Shown here: piece by piece, positions 43,545 through 51,479 of the stretch
Layout: every line of letters starts with the position of its first letter
How positions within the stretch are numbered: the stretch's first letter is position 1
Assembly (NCBI GenBank): GCA_003162415.1
Contig: PMOL01000013.1
Coordinates: forward strand, 1-64,000
DNA: 64,000 bases
Origin: Candidatus Dormiibacterota bacterium
Lineage (GTDB): Bacteria > Chloroflexota > Dormibacteria > Aeolococcales > Aeolococcaceae
Direction: 5' to 3'
Position numbers and translations under genes: made by a program
Notes under the pieces: generated by a model
The model's database searches: none
What the model was told of the DNA's origin: nothing
Seen by the model: only the letters and a program-made list of their open reading frames with translations

Positions 43545-44702
43545 ATGCTTCGATTTCTCACGGCCGGCGAGTCGCACGGCCCTCAACTCACCGTGATCGT
43601 CGAGGGCATCCCGGCAGGCGTGCCCATGGACGCCGCTCGCGACATCGACCCCGACCTCCGGCGACGCCAGGGTGGACACGGGCGAGGAAAACGCCAGCAG
43701 ATCGAGCACGACGCTGCTCGGATCGTCAGCGGAGTCCGTGGCGGCAAGACCCTCGGATCTCCGATCACGCTGGTCATCGAGAATCGGGACTGGGAGAACT
43801 GGAAGGGCCCCATGCAGGTCGAGGCGCGCGGCTTCAAATCCAAACGGGTCACCCGCGTGCGTCCCGGTCACGCCGACCTCGCGGGCGTCCTGAAGTACGG
43901 ATTCAGCGATGCGCGCGATGTCCTCGAGCGCGCGAGCGCACGCGAAACCGCCGCGCGGGTGGCGGCCGGAGCCGTGGGCCGGACGCTCATCGCGGCGCTC
44001 GGTGTCGACGTCCACTCGTGCGTCATCCGGATCGGCGACATCCATGTCTCCGTCCCCGACGGTGAGGTGGCGTGGGACTCGGTCGAGCGGTCCGCGGTCC
44101 GCTGCGCCGACCTGGGCGCGTCGGCGCGGATGGTGGCAGCCATCGATGCGGCTCGCGAGCGGGGCGACACGCTCGGCGGCACCGCATACGTGGTGGCCGC
44201 GCATGTTCCGGCCGGACTTGGCAGTTACGTGCATTGGGACCGGCGCATCGACGGGCTCATCGCGCAGGCGATGTGCAGCATCCCCTCAGTCAAAGGGGTC
44301 GAGCTTGGGGCCGCGGTCCTTGCGGCGCAGTCGCCGGGTTCGGACGTGCATGACGAACCGCGGTGGGATGCGGAGCTCGGCTTTCACCACCTGACCAACC
44401 GGCAGGGCGGTCTCGCCGGGGGAGTCACCGACGGTGAACCCGTCTGGGCGCTCGTCCACTTCAAGCCAATATCGACGTTGCTCCATCCGTTGCGCAGCGT
44501 GGACATCCACACCGGTGCGGAGATCAACGCCCATTACGAGCGCAGCGACATCTGCGTGGTGCCGGCGGGCGCGGTCGTCGCGGAGGCGATGCTCGCGTGG
44601 GTGCTCGCCGCCGCGGCGACGGAGAAGTTCGGCGGCGATACGCTCGGCGAGATGCGACGCGCGGTCGCCGCGCATCGCCGCGCCGTCAGCCGCCTGCGAT
44701 GA
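43545..44702 (+). CDS. aroC: Chorismate synthase
   Basis: AroC converts EPSP to chorismate using reduced FMN, the last shikimate-pathway step. The protein has 385 residues. Signatures are LTAGESHGPQLT at the N-terminus, RRRQGGHGRGKRQQIEHD in pieces, GKTLGSPITLVIENRDW, RPGHADLAG, RASARETAARVAAGA, and GGVTDGEPVW with the FKPISTL segment. It starts the aroC-aroKB-aroQ-efp operon. aroKB overlaps its stop by 4 bases. Confidence 0.96.
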   Translation: MLRFLTAGESHGPQLTVIVEGIPAGVPMDAARDIDPDLRRRQGGHGRGKRQQIEHDAARIVSGVRGGKTLGSPITLVIENRDWENWKGPMQVEARGFKSKRVTRVRPGHADLAGVLKYGFSDARDVLERASARETAARVAAGAVGRTLIAALGVDVHSCVIRIGDIHVSVPDGEVAWDSVERSAVRCADLGASARMVAAIDAARERGDTLGGTAYVVAAHVPAGLGSYVHWDRRIDGLIAQAMCSIPSVKGVELGAAVLAAQSPGSDVHDEPRWDAELGFHHLTNRQGGLAGGVTDGEPVWALVHFKPISTLLHPLRSVDIHTGAEINAHYERSDICVVPAGAVVAEAMLAWVLAAAATEKFGGDTLGEMRRAVAAHRRAVSRLR

Positions 44703-46279
44703 GCGCAGTGCGTCGCATCGCGCTGGTCGGGCTGCCCGGCTCGGGCAAGAGCACCATCGCGCCGCTCGTGGCACGCAGTCTCGGCTGGGACGCCGTCGAC
44801 CTCGATGAGGAGATCGCCAAATCATCGGGGCGATCTCCTGGCGTGATCATCGCCGATCTGGGCGAGCCGGTTTTTCGCGACCTCGAGCTCACCGCCCTCG
44901 AAGCAGTGTTCCGCCGACCCGGGCCGGTGGTCATCGCCTGCGGTGGCGGCCTGATCGCGCAGCCGGCCGCGCGCCGGCTCCTCACCGAGCTCTCCACTGT
45001 CGTCTGGCTCGACGCCCCCGACGCGGTGCTGATCGAGCGTGTCGGCGATGGCGCAGACCGACCGATGCTCGGCGGATCCGCCGAGACAGGGATCCCACGT
45101 CTGCGCAGCACCCGTGCCCGCGCGCACCAGACCGCACACGTTCGCATCAGCGCCGGCGAGGCACCCGACGCGGTGGCCTCTCGGGTGATCTCAGCACTCG
45201 ATGGTGCCGTCCGCATCGACCTGGCGGAACGCGGGTATCACGTCGAGGTGCGCCCTGGAGGACTCGATGACGTGGTCCTGCACATCCCGGGAGGCGCGAC
45301 CCGCGTGGCCATGGTCGCGGACCGAGCCGTGCGGCCCGCCACCGACCGGCTGGTCGCCTCGCTGCGCAGCGCCGGCATCGCCACCACCGTGCTCGAGGTC
45401 TCGGGCGGCGAGCAGCTCAAGACGTGGGCGATCGCGGGCCGCATGCTGGCGCTACTCGGCACCGCGGAGCTGCAGCGAAACGACTGCGTGGTCGCGCTCG
45501 GCGGCGGCACGGTGGGAGATCTCGCCGGATTCGTCGCCGCCACCTACCTGCGCGGAATCGCCTGGGTGAACGTCCCGACCACCCTTCTCGCCATGGTAGA
45601 CAGCGCCATCGGCGGCAAGACGGGAGTCAATCTGCCCCGGGGGAAGAATCTCGCGGGGTCCATCTGGCAGCCGCGCGCCGTGATCTGCGATCCCACTGTC
45701 CTCGCCACCCAGGACGATCGCTCCTACCGTTCGGCATTCGCCGAGATCGTCAAGTACTCGATGATCGTCGAGACGGCGCTCGCGACCGACCTCGACAGCC
45801 GGCTCGACCGGCTGCTCCGGCGCGATCCCGATGTGCTCACCGCGACGATTCGCGAGTCCTGCGCCATCAAAGCGGCGATCGTCTCGGGAGACGAACGTGA
45901 GGCGGGCAGCCGCGCGGTGCTGAACTACGGCCACACCGTCGGTCACGCGCTCGAAGCGGCGGCCGGCCTTGGCGACCGGCTGCTCCACGGCGAGGCCGTG
46001 GCTGCGGGCATGCATGCCGCGGGCGTGCTCAGCATCCGCGTGCTCGGCTGCCCGTCCGGGGATATCGACTGGCAGGATGAGATGATCGCCCGGTGTGGGC
46101 TCGCCACGACGACGGTGTTTGACCCCAAGCGCGTGCTCGGCCATCTGCGCGCGGACAAGAAAACCGTCGGCGACCGCCTGGGCTGGGTCCTCCTCGAGTC
46201 CAGGGGGCATCCGCGAGTGGGCCGGCGCGTCCCCGAGAGCGAGGTGCTCGCTGCGCTCGACGCCGTGATGGCCCGATGA
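44699..46279 (+). CDS. aroKB: Shikimate kinase / 3-dehydroquinate synthase fusion
   Basis: A single 526-residue frame joins two shikimate-pathway enzymes. Residues 1-165 are shikimate kinase, with Walker A LVGLPGSGKST, DLDEEIAKSSG, FRDLELTAL and ACGGGLI. The rest is 3-dehydroquinate synthase, with VALGGGTVGDLAGFVAATYLRG in pieces (NAD site), VPTTLLAMVDSAIGGKTGVN in pieces, FAEIVKY, NYGHTVGHALEA (metal His) and HGEAVAAGM. AroB is step 2 and AroK step 5, so the fusion is for co-production rather than direct channelling. I saw no stop or start between the halves. It lies between aroC and aroQ with 4-base overlaps. Confidence 0.95.
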   Translation: MSAVRRIALVGLPGSGKSTIAPLVARSLGWDAVDLDEEIAKSSGRSPGVIIADLGEPVFRDLELTALEAVFRRPGPVVIACGGGLIAQPAARRLLTELSTVVWLDAPDAVLIERVGDGADRPMLGGSAETGIPRLRSTRARAHQTAHVRISAGEAPDAVASRVISALDGAVRIDLAERGYHVEVRPGGLDDVVLHIPGGATRVAMVADRAVRPATDRLVASLRSAGIATTVLEVSGGEQLKTWAIAGRMLALLGTAELQRNDCVVALGGGTVGDLAGFVAATYLRGIAWVNVPTTLLAMVDSAIGGKTGVNLPRGKNLAGSIWQPRAVICDPTVLATQDDRSYRSAFAEIVKYSMIVETALATDLDSRLDRLLRRDPDVLTATIRESCAIKAAIVSGDEREAGSRAVLNYGHTVGHALEAAAGLGDRLLHGEAVAAGMHAAGVLSIRVLGCPSGDIDWQDEMIARCGLATTTVFDPKRVLGHLRADKKTVGDRLGWVLLESRGHPRVGRRVPESEVLAALDAVMAR

Positions 46280-46737
46280 CGACGATCCTGCTGCTGAACG
46301 GACCCAACCTCGCCAGCCTCGGCGAGCGGGAGCCCGACGTCTATGGGACGGTCACGCTTGCGGCCATCGAATCCGCGGTCCGCGATCGGGCCGCAACGCT
46401 CGGATTCGAGGTGCGCTGTGAACAGACCAACCACGAGGGCGTGATGGTCGACATCCTCGAGCGGGAGCGCGGGCGAGCCGCCGGTTGCATCGTCAACCCC
46501 GGCGGCCTCACTCACACTAGCGTCGTCCTCGCCGACGCGCTCCGAGCGTTCGCCGGGCCGGTCGTCGAGGTCCACCTGACGAACATCCTCGCCCGCGAGC
46601 CCTTCCGGCGAGTATCACTCTCTGCCGAGGCGGCCGTGGCGGTGATCGCGGGTCTCGGCCTCGAGGGCTACGTCCTCGCAGTGGAGGGACTGGCTAAGCT
46701 GCTCGAGGACCCCTCTACCACTGGGAGCACCGCATGA
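46276..46737 (+). CDS. aroQ: Type II 3-dehydroquinate dehydratase
   Basis: AroQ dehydrates 3-dehydroquinate to 3-dehydroshikimate. The protein has 153 residues and the flavodoxin-like dodecamer family motifs LLLNGPNLASLGEREPDVYG in pieces (catalytic Tyr), QTNHEGVMVD, VNPGGLTHTSV and EVHLTNI (catalytic His). With aroE, aroC and aroKB, the window holds five of the seven shikimate-pathway activities; AroA and the DAHP synthase are missing here. It overlaps efp by 4 bases. Confidence 0.96.
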   Translation: MTTILLLNGPNLASLGEREPDVYGTVTLAAIESAVRDRAATLGFEVRCEQTNHEGVMVDILERERGRAAGCIVNPGGLTHTSVVLADALRAFAGPVVEVHLTNILAREPFRRVSLSAEAAVAVIAGLGLEGYVLAVEGLAKLLEDPSTTGSTA

Positions 46738-47291
46738 TCACCGCCTCCGACCTGCGCCCGGGCGCAACCGTCGAACGCGACGGCGACCTTTTCGAAGTCA
46801 TCGACTTCTCGCACATGAAGCAGGGTCGCGGCACGGCTGTCGTGCGCGCCAAGTTGCGCAATGTGACGACCGGGGCGGTCACCGACGAGACGTTCCGGCC
46901 CGAAGAGAAGTTCGGCAAGGTGCGCATCGAACGCACCGAGGCTCAGCTGCTCTACAAGGACGGGGAGAATTACGTGGTGATGGACAACACCACGTACGAT
47001 CAGATCACGCTGAGCCCCGAGCAACTCGGCAGCGGGGTCGACTACCTCAAGGAGAACGACAACCTCTTTCTCCTGCGCTTCGACGATCGCGTGCTGGGTG
47101 TCGACCTGCCCACGTCGGTCGTGCTCGAGGTCACCGCGACCGAGCCGGGCTTCAAGGGTGACACCGCCAACGCATCGTTCAAGCCCGCGGTGGTCGAGAC
47201 CGGTCTCGGGGTGGACGTCCCGCTGTTCGTCAACCAGGGGGATCAGATCCGGGTGGATACGCGAACAGGTCGCTACGTGGAGCGCGCGTGA
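46734..47291 (+). CDS. efp: Elongation factor P
   Basis: EF-P rescues ribosomes stalled at polyproline. The protein has 185 residues and three beta-barrel domains: DLRPGATVERDGDLFEVI, then LLYKDGENYVVMDN, and a C-terminal barrel with GDTANASFKPAVVETGLGV in pieces. At the tip of the first domain the residue usually modified is Arg32 (KQGRGTA) instead of the Lys of the KPGKG type. Arg-type EF-P is rhamnosylated by EarP in some proteobacteria; no earP or rhamnose genes are seen here. It follows aroQ and precedes asp23-nusB, a classic Gram-positive-like order. Confidence 0.96.
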   Translation: MITASDLRPGATVERDGDLFEVIDFSHMKQGRGTAVVRAKLRNVTTGAVTDETFRPEEKFGKVRIERTEAQLLYKDGENYVVMDNTTYDQITLSPEQLGSGVDYLKENDNLFLLRFDDRVLGVDLPTSVVLEVTATEPGFKGDTANASFKPAVVETGLGVDVPLFVNQGDQIRVDTRTGRYVERA

Positions 47292-47677
47292 CCGACGTCG
47301 AGGAACCCGCCAGCCTCCAGCTCCGCCCGACCACGAACGGCCGGCGCCAGCTCGGCACGACTCGGGTGGCGAATGAGGTGGTGGCGTCGATCGCGGCCTT
47401 CGCGGCACTCCAGGTTGCGGGGATTCATTCGATGTACCACCCCGGCGGCCAGCAGTTCGACCGCATCGTCCGCCGTTCCCACGCACATCGCGGCGTGCGT
47501 GTCGAGATGCGCGACGACGCGCTGCACCTGAGCCTCTACGTGGTGATGGAGTCGGGTGGCAACGTCCCGGTGGTCGGCGCCGAGGTCCAGCGGCGCGTCG
47601 CCGACGCCATCGATCGCATGCTTGCCCTCCGCGTCGAGGAGGTCAACGTCTTCGTCAGCGAGGTCGCCTTCGCGTGA
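47288..47677 (+). CDS. Asp23/Gls24-family envelope stress protein
   Basis: A 129-residue protein of the Asp23/Gls24 family, which in Firmicutes is an abundant membrane-associated protein linked to envelope stress. Typical features are VANEVVASIAAFAAL near residue 25, GIHSMY, VEMRDDALHLSLYVVM in pieces, VVGAEVQRRVADAIDRM in pieces, and the VNVFVSEVAF ending. Its position between efp and nusB is the standard one. The start is GTG at 47288, and both ends overlap their neighbours by 4 bases. Confidence 0.9.
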   Translation: MTDVEEPASLQLRPTTNGRRQLGTTRVANEVVASIAAFAALQVAGIHSMYHPGGQQFDRIVRRSHAHRGVRVEMRDDALHLSLYVVMESGGNVPVVGAEVQRRVADAIDRMLALRVEEVNVFVSEVAFA

Positions 47678-48099
47678 CCCCCGCCGTTTCAGGCACGGGG
47701 CGTCGACGGCGTGGTCGTGAGCTCGCGCTCCGCGTTCTCTTCGAGATCGAGGGCACCTCGAAGGATCCGGACTTCGCCTTGCGGTACCAGGGCGAGGACC
47801 TTCGCGCCACCGCGGATGTCCGTGCCTTCGCACGTCTGATCGTGCTCGGGTGCGTCGATCATCTCGACAGCATCGACACAGCGCTCGCCGCCGCCATGGA
47901 GCACTGGTCGCTCGTCGACCTCGGCAAGGTCGAGCGCGCGGTGCTCCGTCTCGGCACCTTCGAGTTGCTGTACATGGAGGCAACGCCCGTCGCCGTGGTC
48001 ATCGACGAGTCGATCGAGCTGGCGCGCGCCTACGCGGGCGAGGAGGCTGCGCAGTTCGTCAACGGGGTGCTCGGTCATGTCGCGCGGGAGCGGGTATGA
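47674..48099 (+). CDS. nusB: Transcription antitermination factor NusB
   Basis: NusB binds boxA RNA with S10 during rRNA antitermination. The protein has 141 residues and an all-helical fold with family motifs GRRRRGRELALRVLFEIE near the N-terminus, LVDLGKVERAVLRLGTFELLY in pieces, TPVAVVIDESIELARAYAGEEAAQFVNGVLG in pieces, and the final helix. The start is GTG at 47674. xseA follows with a 4-base overlap. Confidence 0.94.
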   Translation: MTPAVSGTGRRRRGRELALRVLFEIEGTSKDPDFALRYQGEDLRATADVRAFARLIVLGCVDHLDSIDTALAAAMEHWSLVDLGKVERAVLRLGTFELLYMEATPVAVVIDESIELARAYAGEEAAQFVNGVLGHVARERV

Positions 48100-49421
48100 C
48101 CGCGGCGGTCTGCTCGGTCAGCGACCTGACCCTCATGGTGCGCGACGCGCTTGCCGCACGCCCGGAGCTGGAGGACGTGCTTGTCGAGGGCGAGGTGAGC
48201 AACTTCAAGGCACACGTCTCGGGTCACCTGTATTTCACCCTCAAGGACGCTCGCGCAGCGGTGTCCTGCGTGTGCTTTCGCGCCAACGCGCTGCTGATTC
48301 CGTTCCGGCCCGACAATGGCATGACCGTGGTTGCGCACGGATCGGTGCAGGTTTACGGGCAGCAGGGACGCTACCAGCTCTATGTCGACCGGCTCGAGCC
48401 GAGCGGAGTCGGCGCGCTTGCCCTCGGCGTCGAACAGTTGAAGCAGCGCCTCAGCGCGGAGGGGCTCTTCGACGAACGGCGCAAGCGGCGGATGCCGTTG
48501 CTGCCTCGACGTGTCGTGGTCGTGACCTCGCGCGGCGGTGCTGCATTGCGCGATGTGTGCACGGTGATCGCGCGTCGCGCGCCCTGCATCGGGGTGGTGC
48601 TGTCGCCGGCAACCGTGCAGGGCGATGGAGCGGTGGAGACGCTGATTCGCGCGCTGCGGCGAGCCGACCAGGTTCGCGATGCCGACGTGATCCTGCTGGT
48701 GCGCGGTGGTGGTTCACTCGAAGACCTGATCGCGTTCAACAGCGAGCTGCTGGCGCGAGCCATCAGGGCGACACGCCTCCCGGTTGTGACCGGCGTCGGA
48801 CACGAGACCGACACGACGGTCGCCGATCTCGCCGCGGATCGACGCGCCGCGACGCCCTCGGCTGCGGCGGAGCTGGTTGCACCGAACGTCGCCCTGCTCC
48901 GTGAGGACGTCACAGCGCGCAGCGCTCGTCTTGGGATCGCGTTGGGCGGACTGGTCAAGGTGCATCGCGATCGCGTGCACATCGCGTCGCTGCGATTGCG
49001 CCAGGCGTTGATGCAGGAGACCTCGCTGAAACGGCGCGCCCTCGACCACGAGACGTCACGCTTTGCCGTCGCTCATCCGTCACGGCGTGTCGAGCTCGAG
49101 CGGCTTCGGCTCACCCGAGCGTCGGAGCGACTCGAGGATGCGACCGTCCGCGTCACCGTGGCGCGCCGCGCAGCGCTGACCACGAGGACCGCACGGCTGG
49201 CCGCGCTGTCGCCGCGACGGACGCTCGAGCGAGGCTACTCGATCACCTCCGACGCGAATGGGGCGGTCCTGACCGACGCGGTCACGGTGGCGGCGGGGAC
49301 ACGTCTGCGCACCGTCCTGCGCCACGGAACCCTGGAAAGCACCGTGGACCGAATCGAGCCGGGCCTCCAATCCGGGACCGAACAGATGTACGATTCCAAC
49401 CAGGCATCGGACGACCGATGA
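48096..49421 (+). CDS. xseA: Exodeoxyribonuclease VII large subunit
   Basis: Catalytic subunit of ExoVII, which degrades single-stranded DNA to oligonucleotides. The protein has 441 residues. The N-terminal OB-fold shows VLVEGEVSNFKAHVSGHLYFTLKD in pieces and GQQGRYQLYV. The nuclease domain has VVTSRGGAALRDV, LVRGGGSLEDL, FNSELLARAI, TGVGHETDTT and AADRRAATPSAAAEL, and the tail is a long Arg-rich coiled coil ending with SPRRTLERGYSI. The ATG at 48096 starts at the conserved N-terminus. xseB overlaps by 4 bases. Confidence 0.96.
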   Translation: MTAAVCSVSDLTLMVRDALAARPELEDVLVEGEVSNFKAHVSGHLYFTLKDARAAVSCVCFRANALLIPFRPDNGMTVVAHGSVQVYGQQGRYQLYVDRLEPSGVGALALGVEQLKQRLSAEGLFDERRKRRMPLLPRRVVVVTSRGGAALRDVCTVIARRAPCIGVVLSPATVQGDGAVETLIRALRRADQVRDADVILLVRGGGSLEDLIAFNSELLARAIRATRLPVVTGVGHETDTTVADLAADRRAATPSAAAELVAPNVALLREDVTARSARLGIALGGLVKVHRDRVHIASLRLRQALMQETSLKRRALDHETSRFAVAHPSRRVELERLRLTRASERLEDATVRVTVARRAALTTRTARLAALSPRRTLERGYSITSDANGAVLTDAVTVAAGTRLRTVLRHGTLESTVDRIEPGLQSGTEQMYDSNQASDDR

Positions 49422-49777
49422 CACCCGGTTCCGCGGAGGACGGCATCACGGCGCTCACCTACGAGGACGCCCTGGCCGAGCTCGACACCCTGATCACCAA
49501 GCTCGAGGGCGGCAGCATCGCGCTCGAGGAAGCGATTGGCGCTTACGAACGGGGCGTGGTGCTCGCCCAATACTGCACCGAGCTGCTCGAGCGAACCGAG
49601 CTGCGTGTGAAGCAGCTGGTGGTGAGCGCGAGTGGCGCCATCGGCGAACGTCCCCTGGAGGCCGCCGGCTCACCGCCTCCGGACACCTTGGCGACGCCTA
49701 CGACCGGGACGTCCGTGGGGTCCGCTCCGGTGCGATCGGCACCGTTGCGCATCGATCCCGACGATGTCCCCTTCTGA
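49418..49777 (+). CDS. xseB: Exodeoxyribonuclease VII small subunit
   Basis: A 119-residue partner of XseA. The helical hairpin core (about residues 8-65) shows TYEDALAELDTLITKLEGGSIALEEA in pieces, then AYERGVVLAQYCTELLERTELRVKQL in pieces, which is the family pattern. The last 50 residues are a Pro/Thr/Ser-rich tail not found in the usual ~75-residue protein. It overlaps xseA by 4 bases. Confidence 0.93.
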   Translation: MTPGSAEDGITALTYEDALAELDTLITKLEGGSIALEEAIGAYERGVVLAQYCTELLERTELRVKQLVVSASGAIGERPLEAAGSPPPDTLATPTTGTSVGSAPVRSAPLRIDPDDVPF

Positions 49778-49798
49778 CCGCGCGAATACACATAAATG

Positions 49799-49804
49799 TA
49801 GTAT
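49799..49804 (+). promoter_or_regulatory. -10 box upstream of tlyA
   Basis: TAGTAT lies in an unusually AT-rich 30-base gap. It ends 11 bases before the ATG at 49816 and only 2 bases before the ATG at 49807, so the second ATG with a near-leaderless message is the better fit. Confidence 0.45.
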
Positions 49805-49806
49805 AA

Positions 49807-50595
49807 ATGGAAACCATGACAGCTGTGTCCCAGGCGAGGCGGGTGGATCTCGAACTCGTGGCTCGTGGGCTGGCGCCGAGTCGCGAGCGAGCCCAGGCAC
49901 TCGTCGCCGCCGGCCTCGTCGAAATCGACGGCACGCGGGCGACCAGTGCCGATCAGCGCGTCGGACCGGCGACAACCATCAGGCTGTTGGGGCGCGATCA
50001 CCCGTGGGCAAGCCGGGGAGGGCTGAAGCTCGCCCCCGGGCTGGATGCCTTCGGCGTCGAGTGCGCCGGCCGGATCTGCCTCGACGCCGGGGCGTCGACG
50101 GGCGGTTTCACCGACGTGCTGCTCAGTCGCGGAGCGTCCTATGTCTACGCGGTGGACGTCGGCCGCGGCCAGCTCGATCCACGATTGGCAACCGACCCCC
50201 GTGTCCGAGTGATGGATCGCACCAACCTGCGTTCACTCGAATCGCTCCCGGGACCGGCACCCGACCTCGTGACGCTCGACCTGTCGTTCATCTCCCTGCG
50301 CCTGGTGATGCCTGCTGTGGCGCGCCTGATGGCGCCGGGTGGGGCGGACCTTGTCGCGCTGTTCAAACCGCAGTTCGAGCTCGGCCGCGACGCGATCGGG
50401 AAGGGCGGCATCGTCCGCGACCCGAGCGCGGCTGCGATTGCTGCGGTGGAGTTCGCCCGGTGGCTCGAGACCGAGTTCGGCGCTAGGCCCCGCGATCCCA
50501 TGCCCTCGCCGGTTCGCGGCGCCAAGGGGAATCTCGAGTGGCTGGTCGGCGCGCGTATCGTCCGCGTCGAAACCCCTGGCGCGGACGAGCCATGA
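49807..50595 (+). CDS. tlyA: TlyA-family rRNA 2'-O-methyltransferase
   Basis: TlyA proteins methylate 16S and often 23S rRNA at cytidines, and their loss gives capreomycin resistance in mycobacteria. The protein has 262 residues. An S4 RNA-binding domain (about 10-65: LVARGLAPSRERAQALVAAG) is followed by an FtsJ-type methyltransferase with WASRGGLKL, SAM loop CLDAGASTGGFTD, the VTLDLSFISL catalytic region and LFKPQFELG. The first ATG is 49807; the ATG at 49816 fits the promoter better. It heads tlyA-nadK-recN, an order common in Gram-positive-like genomes. Confidence 0.94.
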   Translation: METMTAVSQARRVDLELVARGLAPSRERAQALVAAGLVEIDGTRATSADQRVGPATTIRLLGRDHPWASRGGLKLAPGLDAFGVECAGRICLDAGASTGGFTDVLLSRGASYVYAVDVGRGQLDPRLATDPRVRVMDRTNLRSLESLPGPAPDLVTLDLSFISLRLVMPAVARLMAPGGADLVALFKPQFELGRDAIGKGGIVRDPSAAAIAAVEFARWLETEFGARPRDPMPSPVRGAKGNLEWLVGARIVRVETPGADEP

Positions 50596-51479
50596 GTGCC
50601 GAACGCAGCATCGGATTCCTGCTCCATCCCGGCGAGCAGGTCGTGGTTCAGTCGGCGATCGCTCGCGCTCAAGCCTGCGGATTCGAGGCTTGGACGGCGC
50701 TCGAGGATCCCGAGGGGGCCATGCACGAGCACGGTGCGAATACGGCGCTGCTCGTCACCCTCGGGGGCGACGGCACCTTTCTCTACGGCGCCCGCCTGGC
50801 CGCTCCACTCGGAATCCCGGTCGTCGGGGTGAACCGCGGGCGCCTCGGGTTCCTCAACGACGTCGAGATCGACAAGCTGCCCGAAGCGATCAGCCGGTTT
50901 GCCGCCGGCGATTACACGACTCAACGCCGGGCGTTGCTCGAGATCACCGTCAACGGATCGGACGAGCCGATCCTGGCCATCAACGAGATCGTCGTCCGCG
51001 CTCGGGATGTCAACGTCGTCAGGCTCCGCGTGAATGTAGACGATGACCTGCTCGGAGCATTCGACGCTGACGGGGTGGTCGTCGCCACCGCCACCGGGTC
51101 GACCGCCTACGCGCTCAGCGCGGGCGGCCCGCCGGTTGATCCGCGAGTCCGAGCGGTGGTCGTCGTGCCTCTCGCGGCGCATGCGGTCATCAGCCGGCCC
51201 GTGGTCATCCCTGAGCAGCTCAATGTTCGTGTGACCGTCGAGCGCGGCCGCGTGTTCGTCGCCGCGGACGGCCGTTCGGTGGCGTGGCTCGCGGACGGCC
51301 AGAGTGTCGTGGTCATGCCGGGTCCGGAGCTCGAAGTGGTGCGCTTCGCTGATTCGCCGTCGTTCAACTCGCGGCTCCGCCAGAAGTTTCGCTACGGCAT
51401 CCCGCACAAGGACCTGCTCCTCGAGCCGGTCGATGACGATGTCCCCGGCGACAAGGGAGGGGCGAGTGGCCCTTCGTGA
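50592..51479 (+). CDS. nadK: NAD kinase
   Basis: NadK phosphorylates NAD to NADP. The protein has 295 residues. The diagnostic GGDGTFLYGAR (catalytic Asp) and NRGRLGFLND are present, as are NEIVVRARD and TATGSTAYALSAGGP, the NAD-binding loop. The ATG at 50592 overlaps the tlyA stop by 4 bases. recN begins inside its last 5 codons. Confidence 0.96.
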   Translation: MSAERSIGFLLHPGEQVVVQSAIARAQACGFEAWTALEDPEGAMHEHGANTALLVTLGGDGTFLYGARLAAPLGIPVVGVNRGRLGFLNDVEIDKLPEAISRFAAGDYTTQRRALLEITVNGSDEPILAINEIVVRARDVNVVRLRVNVDDDLLGAFDADGVVVATATGSTAYALSAGGPPVDPRVRAVVVVPLAAHAVISRPVVIPEQLNVRVTVERGRVFVAADGRSVAWLADGQSVVVMPGPELEVVRFADSPSFNSRLRQKFRYGIPHKDLLLEPVDDDVPGDKGGASGPS

